NCBI GenBank assembly: GCA_021396245.1
Contig: WNYE01000012.1
Coordinates: forward strand, 372,001-436,000
Source: Sporothrix humicola
Taxonomy: Eukaryota; Ascomycota; Sordariomycetes; Ophiostomatales; Ophiostomataceae
Length of the DNA: 64,000 nucleotides
Direction: 5' to 3'
The notes under the pieces are model-generated. The model did no database searches. It worked only from the letters and a program-made list of their open reading frames with translations, and was not told where the DNA came from. Numbering within the stretch: position 1 is the first letter of the stretch; every line of letters starts with the position of its first letter. This document shows, in pieces, positions 37,179 to 46,933 of this stretch. The position numbers and the translations under genes are program-made.

Positions 37179-37456
37179 GTGGAAAGGAAAGACACAAAGA
37201 AAAAAGAAAAAGGACTGGAAGAGCGTGAAAAGAAAGCTGTACAGGATATCTTAATTTATGGAATCAAAAAGAAAGAGACAAGAAAAACAAAAGCTGAAAT
37301 ACAATGTCGATACCGTAGAATGCAAAGTTCCGGATAGCCATATGCAGTCATATGTAGTTATATGCACCTTGTAGCCATATGCACCACTTCCCAAACGCCG
37401 TGGCCCTCAAAAGTCATAGGGCTGCTCATAAAACAAATGCAACATGCTGTCCACCA

Positions 37457-40249
37457 CTAATCGTCTGCCTCGGTCTCCTCCACGATGGGCACGTCGTCCT
37501 CGTCGTCAAAGTCGACATCCTCACGGGTATCGTCGTAGCCGTCCTGGAGCACGGCCTGCACGACGCCGCCAAGCCCACCACCGCCGCCGCCGCCCAAAAA
37601 GGCAATGTCCTCGTCCGAGTCGGACGAGTAGTTGTTCTCGTCGGACGTCGCCGTCGTGCTGCCGAGTCCGCCGCCGCTAATGCCAGTGCTGCTTCCTCCC
37701 AGACCCAGCCCCACGCCCGACGACGCAATGGTACGGCGGCGCCGGCGCTGGCGTGCGCGGCCGCTCAGATTGCTGTCGTCGTCGCTCATCAGCGAGTCGA
37801 GACTGCTGCTGATCGCGTGTCCGGGTCCACCGAGGCCGCTCAGACGGAGACTGCCGCGGCCGCGTTCACCCCCAGGCGTGGACCCGCTGGCCGTCGCGTT
37901 CGGGTTCCTTGCAGTTGTCGCCCCCGCTACGGCCTGTCTTGTCTCGAGCCGGCCCCGCTCAATCAGCCGCTCGATCCGCAGCCGGTTCGACACAAACTTG
38001 AGCGGCGGGAACGCCGACTGCCGGCCCTCGTGCAGCATCCGTGCCAGCCGCGGCGGGTCCGGGTCCGACAGCAGGCGCACAAAGTCCGACGGGATCGACT
38101 TGGGCCAGATCGTGATCGTGCCGCTAAACGGCTGCAGCCACAGCTCCGACCAGTCCTGGCCCATCAGCCGCGGCAGCAGCTCCAGGTTGCGCAGCAGCTT
38201 GAGCCACTTGCGCAGGTCTTGTTTCAAATACTCTTCAAACGCCGAGCCCAAGTACCCGCCGCGCCAGCCGCGGCCCTTGCGGTGCGTCACGGGCTGGCCC
38301 ACGGAGCCGCGGCTGCTGAAAAAGAAGAGGTTGACGTGCGGGTTGACCTGGCTGACAATGGTAAAGTTGACGTTGAAGTGCAGGTTCAGCGCCTTGATGG
38401 GAATGTCCGTGCGCAGACTGCCGTCCTTCCACTTGTGGCCAAACGAGTACGGCACAAGCCGGCCGCCGGGCGTCTTCATCATGAGAACCACGGGGTTCAG
38501 AATGCCAGGGACGGCCGCCGACGCAAGCACCGCCGACCAAATGACACAGTCGGGCGCTGTGCGGTAGTTGCACAGAATCGTGGGCGAGTGCGGGTCGGCC
38601 GGCACGCACGTAATGTTGAGGATGCGGCCCGTACGCTCATACGCTTCGCGGAACGTCATCGACCCGTGCGACCACCACGCACACTGCCGTGCCCAGTCCA
38701 CCGAGTCGAACCGCGCGCCCGTCCTCCACCAGCGCCGGAACCAAACAGACAGCGGCTCGCTGCACGCGTTAATCTTGCCGGCCAGCGCGGGCACTAGGAG
38801 CTGCCGCAGCTCGTCGTTCGTCCGAGTTGCGACAAGAGCGGCCACCAACGCGCCGCCGCTTGTGCCCGTCACAACGTTGGGAAGCAAGTCCTCGTCGAGG
38901 AGGGCCCGCACCACGCCAAAGTGGTAGTAGGCAAACGACGCGCCGCCCGATAGGCAGAGCGCTGTACGGCCGTAGTTGGCGTAGAGGCGTTTGAACATGG
39001 CCTTCTTCTCCGTGGCGTCGAGCTGGTTCGTCTGGATCAAGAACTCGAGGCTCCGCTCCACCTCGTCCACAAAGCTTTGGACCAGGTTCTTGGTTCCATA
39101 GTACGTCCGGCTGTATAAGTGGCGGTTCTCTATTCCGGCAAAGTTGTTCTTGACGCACGCTTCCACGAGCGCCTTGAGGTCGCCCACGCTGTTCTTTTTG
39201 TCGCCAGAGGCAGGAGTCTTGCCGTCTGTCGCCGATTTCTTGTCTGCCTCCGCAGCCTCAGCACGCGTCCGGCACTTGCGCAGCTGGTCGGCTACGCGGC
39301 GCACCGTGCGGAAATCGTAAAACGCAAACTCGTTCTCCTCCTTCCACCGGTCGTTTCCAAGATGTGTGTCGAGTGCGTTGGCGGCGGTCACCCAGTCGGC
39401 GTAGTTGTCCGTCGCGCGCATTTTGTGGCGTAGACGCTCGCGGCGGCCGCGCCAGGTGACAAGCTGCTCGTACATGGCAATGTACATGCGTGTCAAGAGG
39501 TAGGCAATGGACAGCCCGATGATCCAGCCAAACACGCCGATCAGGAAGGGCCACTTGAGGAGGCCGTACAGATAGCCCTCACGCGTTTCGTCGCGCGTGC
39601 GGCGTCCTAGGGACGATGTAGCGCCCTGCCTGTCCCGCTTGCGGGCACGCTTGCCTGCAGCTGACGATGCGGCGGCCGCCCGGCGTCGCTGCTGCTCTTG
39701 ACGGCGCGATCGTTTGCTGGAGCCGCTGTTGTTGCCCTGTTGTTGTGAGGTAGCCGTCGGTGGCGTCTTCTTCCACGTTAAAAACGACGGAAGCCAGGCG
39801 GATGACGCCGAGAAGAAGGGTGCACTGCGGCGACGTCCTCCCGCACCCGAGGCAGCCGCACTGCTCTCGGCCACCTCGACCTTTTCGTTCACGGGGGCCC
39901 AGTCGTTCTTGGCTGTGATAAAAAAGGACGAGTCGCCGCCGTTGGCGCTAGCACTGCCGGCGCCGTCTGTATTGCTGACAATCGAGTTTCGTTTCGAGAG
40001 TGAGGCTGGTGTGGCGCCGCCCGCACTCAGCAGAGAGTTGCCGTCGTCTCCCCCCGCCGAAACCGTTGCTACCGGTGACTGAAGCGGGTCGGGTGCAGCA
40101 AGAGCTTGGACAAAGGCGTCAAGATCTTCTTGGGAGATGAAGTCGGTATCGTAGTCGGGGAGCTGTGTCATGTCGTTCAGCGTGTCGGTCGGGAAGCCGT
40201 AGAGGGAGGGCCCGCCGCCCGCTGGGCCGCCCCTGCTCTTCTCCGCCAT
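37457..40249 (-). CDS. Patatin-like phospholipase / triacylglycerol lipase
   Basis: An uninterrupted frame of 930 aa belongs to the fungal PLPL family, which includes yeast Tgl3/4/5-type lipases. These are serine acyl hydrolases acting on triacylglycerol or phospholipid at lipid droplets and the ER. After a low-complexity basic N terminus, a membrane segment spans about residues 233-255 (WPFLIGVFGWIIG onward). A DUF3336-type region follows to about 420. The patatin domain covers about 429-640: oxyanion segment LSGGASFAYYHFG (433-445), nucleophile elbow G-T-S-G-G with Ser464, and catalytic Asp609 in W-K-D-G-S. The dyad is intact. The last 160 residues are Gly/Ser-rich and end in a strongly acidic tail. 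Family members are of similar size, so the gene looks complete. The ATG at 40249 is followed by MAEKSRGGPAGG. Substrate preference cannot be told from sequence. Confidence 0.93.
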   Translation of the reverse strand: MAEKSRGGPAGGGPSLYGFPTDTLNDMTQLPDYDTDFISQEDLDAFVQALAAPDPLQSPVATVSAGGDDGNSLLSAGGATPASLSKRNSIVSNTDGAGSASANGGDSSFFITAKNDWAPVNEKVEVAESSAAASGAGGRRRSAPFFSASSAWLPSFLTWKKTPPTATSQQQGNNSGSSKRSRRQEQQRRRAAAASSAAGKRARKRDRQGATSSLGRRTRDETREGYLYGLLKWPFLIGVFGWIIGLSIAYLLTRMYIAMYEQLVTWRGRRERLRHKMRATDNYADWVTAANALDTHLGNDRWKEENEFAFYDFRTVRRVADQLRKCRTRAEAAEADKKSATDGKTPASGDKKNSVGDLKALVEACVKNNFAGIENRHLYSRTYYGTKNLVQSFVDEVERSLEFLIQTNQLDATEKKAMFKRLYANYGRTALCLSGGASFAYYHFGVVRALLDEDLLPNVVTGTSGGALVAALVATRTNDELRQLLVPALAGKINACSEPLSVWFRRWWRTGARFDSVDWARQCAWWSHGSMTFREAYERTGRILNITCVPADPHSPTILCNYRTAPDCVIWSAVLASAAVPGILNPVVLMMKTPGGRLVPYSFGHKWKDGSLRTDIPIKALNLHFNVNFTIVSQVNPHVNLFFFSSRGSVGQPVTHRKGRGWRGGYLGSAFEEYLKQDLRKWLKLLRNLELLPRLMGQDWSELWLQPFSGTITIWPKSIPSDFVRLLSDPDPPRLARMLHEGRQSAFPPLKFVSNRLRIERLIERGRLETRQAVAGATTARNPNATASGSTPGGERGRGSLRLSGLGGPGHAISSSLDSLMSDDDSNLSGRARQRRRRRTIASSGVGLGLGGSSTGISGGGLGSTTATSDENNYSSDSDEDIAFLGGGGGGGLGGVVQAVLQDGYDDTREDVDFDDEDDVPIVEETEADD

Positions 40250-40581
40250 TTTGATCGTTTGTATGTGAGAGAAAGAAGTGGTGTCGAGTGAGAATGTTGT
40301 TGTTTACAAAGGACGTTGTCCGAGCGTAGAGGCCCACGAGGTCATCGTTTTCGAGTTCGTAGTCGTTGTGGCGGTGTCGGTGTGTCGCTTTGTCTCGAGA
40401 GTGCCTTTTCTGATTCAGCGTGCTGTATTCACGCTTGGAGTTGACGAAATGGTCGTTGTTGTATCGGGGAGATGGTGGAAACAGAGTTTTGTGTATTGAA
40501 CAATCGAGGAGAGGGAAAGTGTGAGGGTAAGGTTGTCCGAGGATGATGTTAGCTTTTGGGTCGTTCCTTCCCTCATGCAAA

Positions 40582-40589
40582 TGACGTCG
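40582..40589. promoter_or_regulatory. CRE/ATF-like site TGACGTCG
   Basis: TGACGTCG, containing the palindrome GACGTC, lies about 333 bp upstream of the phospholipase start codon. Such sites are bound by bZIP factors of the ATF/CREB group in fungi. One short match in a promoter is only suggestive. Confidence 0.3.
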
Positions 40590-40797
40590 GCGATAAAATG
40601 GTTGGGGGAAAGTGGACTGGAACACTGAGCGAGACAGGACAGCTGGCGGCGGAAAGTGGGCCCTTTCCTCTTTAGGAGTCCCTAGTGGCGTTGTTTTGCT
40701 TTTGACAGGAGGCATGTGCAAGAACCATCTGGTGACTTTGTCGAGGCTGTTCATCTGTGCAGCATGGTATCGTGACTTTTGAATCACCTCAAAACAA

Positions 40798-40805
40798 TAT
40801 TTATA
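40798..40805 (-). promoter_or_regulatory. TATA box upstream of the phospholipase gene
   Basis: On the minus strand the sequence reads TATAAATA, a perfect TATA-box form, about 550 bp before the ATG. If used, it implies a 5' leader of roughly 500 nt, which is long but not rare in these fungi. An unseen leader intron is possible. Confidence 0.35.
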
Positions 40806-41221
40806 GTTTTATTTATTCGTGATAATATCCTCATCACTACAAAGAAGATCGTGAAACGAGCCGCGGTAATTGCGGTACATAATATGTTGAGATGATGGTA
40901 TAATCACGTGATGAGAATAGCTTCGCCTGTGGGCTCCCTTTCATAATGTTTTACTTCTTACGGAGTGTGACATGGCTGATGCAATCGCGAACTTGTCATC
41001 GTTTCTACCAGTGTTAAAATAAACTATTACTACTTTTCAACGACGTATTACTATGCTCTCTGTAAGATATCCTGTCATGCAAACTATCTGGCTTATTCAC
41101 CCATGTCATCGGTTTAGTTGCAAGTCATGTAAGCACAGTCACGTGACCACTTACACGAGATTTCAACAGATGTACCTAAGTTTTGAGACCAAGCTTTCCA
41201 TCTATTTCTAATCTGCTCTTC

Positions 41222-43516
41222 TTACAGAGGGCAGTTGTCGATATTTGCGCTCCACTTCTTCTGGACATACGGCAGGAGGTAGTCCTGCGAGGTGAAGTTC
41301 TCGGAGATGTAGGGCGAGACGTCGGCGGTCGAGTACGACGAGCCGAGGTACGACAGGATATAAGATTGGATACTACTTTGTTAGGATAAGTGAAACAAGA
41401 TTGATTTGGGGATGTTGTAGACCTACAAATCAACAAAAACGACATCGACCTTGTCGGGGTTGCGGCACTTGGGGTAGCCGCCGGTGGCCATGTAGTAGAG
41501 GGGGATGGAGTAGCTGGGGATTTCCGAGTGCTCGGTGTCGTCGCCGTCCGTGCCGAAATCGTCGGTAGTGGTGTAGCCAGCCGTCTCCTGGACCTGGCGT
41601 CTACCGATGCCGAGCGGGGAGCTATCAGGGTCCTCCGAACCAGAGGCAGCACGGCGGGCGAGGCCGACCTCGGGGTCGACACAGGCGCCGCGGCCAAACA
41701 GCTCGTCCGAGCTGACCGACGAGAGGCTACGCTTGTCGGCGCCGCCGCTGTTGAGCTTGTGTAGCAGGTCGGCGGCGTCGGCATAGGGCACGTCAGGCAC
41801 ATACTTGAAGATGTTGCGGAAGGGCGAGACGATAAAGTTGTCATCGTACGTAAAGGGGCCTTTGTGCATGTCAAACCGGATACCGCCCGTGTTGGAAAAG
41901 ATCATGCGGGCCTTGTTGGCTCTCTCCGGATTGACGACGATCTCGCTGGCGGCGTCGGTCATGACCGTGAAAATATTGGTGGGGTCGCCAAAGGGCACGC
42001 AGGTCTGGCAGTAAAAGGCGGGGACACACCCATAGACCTCGCCCAAACGCTGTTGCGTGCGGATGGCGGCAACCTCGTTGGTGGCGTTGAGGCCGGCGGC
42101 GGTGTCAAAGGCGGCGGCAGCGGCGGCAGCACTGCCATCACCGACAGTGTGGTACTGGAAGGTGTAGCGGTTCCAGTCGAGGTAGCGGCGGGAGTAGACA
42201 AAGGGCGAGGTTGTCTCAGTTTTATTGGAGGAAGCAGCGATCGCCTTGCGCGTCGGGTTGGGCACGCCTTCGGGGTTGGCACCGCCAGTACGGCCGCTGT
42301 TGGTCTCGTTGAAGCCGCTCATGGAGAGCCAGCCGACAGTCTCGCAATAGCGGCCGCTCTCGAGAGCCGTGCTGAACTCGTCGACGACGGCAAAGTCGCG
42401 AATGTGGCTGTGGCCGCCAAAGATCTGGATGGGCGTGGTCGTGTGGATGGCGCGGATGGCGTTGTGGACGACCTGAAACGTGCTGCCGCCGGTGGACGGG
42501 CGGGCGATGTTGTGGCCGATGAGGAGGAAGAGGTCGACGGGCTCGCTGGTGTTGATGGCATCGATGAACCAGCTCTGCTTGACCATCTCAGTGGCTGGGA
42601 GGACCTTGGAGACGTTGGTGTTGCCGGTAAAGTCGAAGAGGACACCAAAGGCCATGATGCGGAGGCCGTTGTCCGTCGTAAAGTAGCGGTGCGTCTTGCC
42701 GACGTACTCCCACTCCTGGGTGTCTGGGTTGATGATCTGGACGTTGGAGGTGAGGTACTTCTCGCCCCAGAACGAGCTGAAGTCGTTGAAAGTGTGGTAG
42801 GCGACGTCGGCGAGGTAGAGCTCGTGGTTGCCGATGGTCAGCAGATCGTAGGCCTCAAGCTCGCTGAAGACCTTGTCAGACAAGAGGCCGTCGGGCGACG
42901 TCGTGTCGGAGAGGCCCGTTCCATCGTGAAGGTCGCCTGGAAATGGTCAGTACTTGTTATACATGGAAATGGACTGCTTCGTCTCTCTCACTCTCGCTCC
43001 GTTTTCCTCTTCGATTTTGTTCTCTTCACTTCACTCTCTGCTCGCCAGAGACTGACCGGTATCGACAAGAAGCAGGTCGACGCCCATGCTCTTGGCCTGC
43101 TGCTTCATGTGCGCCGTGAAGGAGATAAAGTCACCAAAGTCGGCGCCATCTATATCGTTAGTGATGATACTGGAGTGTGTCTTCAACAATGTTGGCTGGG
43201 ATGACCTACAGTTTGCCTCCTTCAAGTGGCCCTCGAGCCAGCCGTGAGTGTCGGTCTGCAGGCAAAGTCAGATGAGCGATCAAAATAAAACGACGATGGC
43301 ATGTAGACGACGAAAACTCACCGTATGAAGAACATTGAGCTGGCCCCATTCGAGAGGCCGAGTCGGGCCATAGGTCGCCTCCGGAGCGCCGGGCTGGATG
43401 CGCTTTGCGTGCCGGACGTGCTCGACGCGGTTGATGGGGCCGTAGCAGCTGCCGCAGGCGGCGGCGGCGGACAAGAACACGGACAGCGCCGTTGCGCTGG
43501 CAGTGAATCCCTTCAT
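41222..43516 (-). CDS. Secreted metallophosphoesterase, 5'-nucleotidase-like (YHR202W type)
   Basis: Five exons on the minus strand give 664 aa: 43322-43516, 43210-43255, 43057-43149, 41427-42936 and 41222-41372. The four introns are 66, 60, 120 and 54 bp with GTGAGT, GTAGGT, GTCAGT and GTAGGT donors. Residues 1-20 are a signal peptide. The calcineurin-like phosphoesterase fold follows, with metal ligands in DTHGW (67-71), DTGD (110-113), GNHE (147-150), GHN (252-254) and GHSH (286-289), all intact. The C-terminal half resembles a 5'-nucleotidase C domain, with N-T-G-G-I-R-F-D and later S-P-F-R-N. The family includes yeast YHR202W and is thought to hydrolyse nucleotides or other phosphomonoesters in the secretory or vacuolar lumen. 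Splicing restores the conserved joins LHTTDTHGW and EANYGADFGDF and replaces a premature stop with a C terminus ending NIDNCPL, which supports the exon model. Confidence 0.92.
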
Positions 43517-44607
43517 TGTGGGCTAAGATAAGGTGGTTGAAAAAAGAGAAGAGAAAAGAAGATCTTTTTGCAGGCACTGAATACGGTCGAGTCTCGACTC
43601 CTGCCTTGTCTTACTCTACGTCGCACGGGAAGGTGCAATGGGCATACTGCTTTAAAGAGAGATCGGCAAGACGAGAGGACTCGCAAGGAAGGAGCAATCG
43701 GGATGCCCACGTTCCTGTTTCCTCCTCTCTACTATGCACGCGAGGCACCCCCCTTCTCTGCCGTTGTATTCCCAGACCTCCATCATGGTCTTCCCGGTGT
43801 TCCCTGGGTGGATAGTTCCTTCCCGATTCAAGAAAAGATTCGCTCTTTCGCCATCGCGATTGTGCAAGAGTGTGCTCCGTAAAAGTTCGCGATGTAGGAA
43901 GTCACGGAAAGTGCTACAAAATAAAATGGGGAAGGAGACAACAGTACTTACAAAAAGTCTCGGCGCTGGTCCGTCGTTTGGTTTGTTGAAATCATTATGA
44001 GTGGTTGCACCCCGGTTAAATGGTGTTGAGTGGTGTCGAGTGGTGCTAATCGTAAAAAAAGGTGAACACGTGCGAGCCTTGTCGACGATTGTTGGATTTC
44101 TGGCGATCCTGACCCATGTTAATCCATGTTCTGGATAAGATGAACTCAGCCTTGGCAAAAAATAAGATCAAATAAGATTGAGGAAACGAGATCCAGAGTG
44201 GAAGGTAGAAAGACAAGTAAAGGCAAGTTAAAAGAAATTGAACAAAAAAAAGTGCTCTGTGCAGCGGGAAGCACATGCTCTTGTAGGAAGGATTTACACA
44301 CCGATCGACCAATACGGAAACCCTCCTTTTTTACCTTTTAGGTTTGTCAACTTTATCAACACGGCACTCGGGGAAACCTTGAATTGACGTCGGAATTCCG
44401 GGGACGTGCTCGCTCCGGACATGCAGAGTAATTATGCATGCATTCGCTGTGCTATGCTATCAGATGAACGTGCTTGAAGATGCACAAGCAGATGCAGACC
44501 AAAATCGGCTGGATGACAAAACGACAGAAAGACAAAATACAAACTCCAAATATGCAAGTCATAACACATGAGTCCAAACAAATCCATTTCCTTCCCTTCG
44601 ACTCCCC
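43517..44607. other. Intergenic: metallophosphoesterase promoter
   Basis: This holds the minus-strand promoter and leader of the gene starting at 43516 and the 3' flank of the gene ending at 44608. Open frames on both strands are short and unconvincing. A small direct repeat of a GAGTGGTG-type word occurs at about 44020-44045. Confidence 0.6.
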
Positions 44608-46933
44608 CTACTTTACACTCACCAAGACACGCACTTCTCCGTCCAACAACACGTCGTTGGACACACGACCCACTGCGCGGTCCCAGCCGACATCGCTATA
44701 TACTCGCTCGAGGCCGTGCGTGGTCATGATGGAGACGTTGTCAATGTTGCGGGCCCGGTCCTGGCGGGCGCAGGATTCCATGACGCACGAGTAGCCGGCT
44801 CTGGCGATGAAGCCCTCGTGGGGAAGAGAGATCTGCGGGACGAGGCGCTGCTTTGTGCGGCTGTCGATGATGTTGATGTGGTACTGGATGATGGCGTTGG
44901 GTGGCGGGCGTTTGGTAGGACCGAGATCGTTTGTCGAGACAGGAGGAGGAGTGGGAGTGTGAGTGGGCGACGGTACTGAAATAGGCGGTGGCGAGGCTGT
45001 CTGAGACTTTTCGCTCGCAGAAAGCAAGGCATCGCGAAGGACTCTTGGCGAGCTGTAAGCAAAATTGATGGGTGGCCGGGGTGGCGGCGGGACTGGCGCA
45101 ATAGCAACATCGGGCCGTGGTTTTGGCGGATTGCGTTTGCGTTTCCTTGGCGCCGCCTTCTTTGGCTCCTTTGGCTTCTCGGTCTCTGAAGATTCCTTGG
45201 GCTCTTCAGAGCGTACTTGGGTCTCTTTCTCTCTCAACGGTTCCGGCGTTTTCAGCTCAGATTCAGCCGGTGAGAGTGGCTCGGGAGATTTCGATGCATT
45301 TGCAGACTGCGGCGAGTGTGCCGACGGAGAGTAGCCCGTGGTCGATCCGGGAGATGGGGAGCCTGAATTTAGTTTCTTGTTGTACCGATTGCGTGTGCTC
45401 TTGTTGCGCAGCAACTTGTAGAGCAGCTGGATAAACAGGAGGCAGAGCGTTGTCGAATCATCTGGCCAGACGTGCATACTCTTGGGCTCGAGCGCCGTGT
45501 CGCGGCCAAACCAGCGCCGACCGACGCCGGGGCGGCCATCGTCGCCGTCTTTGAGCAGGGCGAGCGAGCTGAGAATCAGGTTGAGCTTCAAACCACGTAG
45601 GGCCATCGGGTCGGACGAGCCGCTCAAGTGGACGGCATGCGCTGGATTGGCGAGGTGGCGATTGCAGTTGTCGACTATGTAGCGGCCGGCGTCAATGTCG
45701 AGGCCGAGAAGTTCCTGGATCCCGCGGAGCGAGAGTTTGGAGTCTAAACGTTAGCAGTGGTTCAACATGGTACATAATAGGATGGATCTTGGACTTACGA
45801 AGCTGGACGTGGGGCAGCAGCTCTTCGACGTTAAAGTGGCCGAGATCGATGCGCTGAGGCGGCGGGTCTTGCGGGCAACGTGGCCGGAGCTCGAGATAAT
45901 GCGGGATCGACGTCGGTCGTGGTGGTGCTAGAGTTGGTGGTGGTGGCACAGACGGTGACAGCGAAACAAACCCTTGAACCTGCCTCGCGGACAGAATGAC
46001 GACGTCGTCGTTTTCATCAACAACGATGGGTGCTGACCCTCGACCTTCTTGATCGTCTCGGGTGCCTAGTCCTGTTGCGTGAGAGGATGTGTCAATGCCT
46101 GGACGTGCATGTTGAGAAGTTTGCCCGCGGATATCAGCAGCATCTGATGCGGGCAAGACTGTGTTTGTGTTTGGTTTTGTGTTTGTGACCGGGACAAGTC
46201 TGGACAGAACGAGCGCCTCCAGTGTTTCTGCTTCTTTCTCTGCTGCTGCCTTTTCATTTTCCTTTTCCTGCTGCGCCATCCAAGTCTCGACCGCCTGCCC
46301 AATATCGAAGACGCCATCAAGATCAATGTCAAGAGGCATGTCAAAATCGAGCGAGAAGTCAAGACCGGAGCCAAGCGACAGCAGTCCACTCTCCCCGTTC
46401 TGTCCGTTCTGTCCTTGTATGTCTTGTCCTTGCTCTTTCTCCTGCTCCTGCTCTTGCTGTTGATGTATGTGCTGGTGGAGAGTACTAACGTCACATATCT
46501 GCTCAATGCGGCCGGTCGGCGGAAGCACGAGCTCTGAAACCGGCAGAGTCAGCGGGAACGCGAAAGGGGATGCGGCTGGCTGGTGCTGCTCTTCTTGAAG
46601 TGGTGGCTCATCATCGAGCCCGCCAAACAGACTGTCCATGTCGGCGTCACTGGCGGTGCCGCTGGCGTTGCCGCTGCCGCTGACATCAAGAGAAGTCTGC
46701 TTGTCGAGGCCCGTGTCAAAGACGCCACTGTCAAAGAAGAGACGGTTAATCTCGGCGTCAACGTCAAAGTCGGCCTTGCCTTGAGGGTTGATGTTCACCT
46801 CAACACCTTCCATATCGCACCCCGACCCGTCAAAAAGGGACTTGCTTTCGTGCGTTCCGCCCTGCTCGTTGCCGTCTGTTTCTGATCGAGGTTGAAGGCC
46901 ACTGACGGCCAGATCGTGGAGGCGGACGTCCAT
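44608..46933 (-). CDS. Unrecognised protein with nuclear features (756 aa)
   Basis: Two exons, 45799-46933 and 44608-45743, are joined across a 55-bp intron with GTAAGT donor, TGCTAACG branch point and TTTAG acceptor; the product is 756 aa. I do not recognise the family. The first 300 residues are acidic and disordered, with a Gln/Glu repeat (HQQQEQEQEKEQGQ) near residue 155. A SUMO-interaction-like motif DENDDVVILS lies near residue 315. The best-ordered part spans about residues 350-480, across the exon junction at His379, and contains SKLSLRGIQELLGLDIDAG and an L-R-G-L-K-L-N helix. A basic PRKRKRNPPKPRP segment near residue 550 looks like a nuclear localisation signal. The last 100 residues are compact, ending R-V-L-V-S-V-K. 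A nuclear regulatory or chromatin role is inferred from composition only. The start at 46933 has G at -3; the frame is open 71 codons further upstream. Confidence 0.75.

Larger units (their letters stand above)
40250..41221. other. Promoter region of the phospholipase gene
   Basis: The minus-strand leader and promoter of the gene starting at 40249 lie here, together with the 3' region of the metallophosphoesterase gene that ends at 41222. I see no additional coding region. A TATA box and a CRE-like site are listed separately. Confidence 0.6.

Noticed and set aside
37379..38797. Plus-strand frame of 472 codons opposite the phospholipase
   Set aside because: It is an Arg/Ala/Val-rich shadow of the phospholipase gene, which has clear catalytic motifs on the minus strand.
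41864..43204. Plus-strand frame of 446 codons opposite the metallophosphoesterase
   Set aside because: It is a Val/Asp/Gly-rich shadow; it runs across three introns of the real gene and shows no domain.
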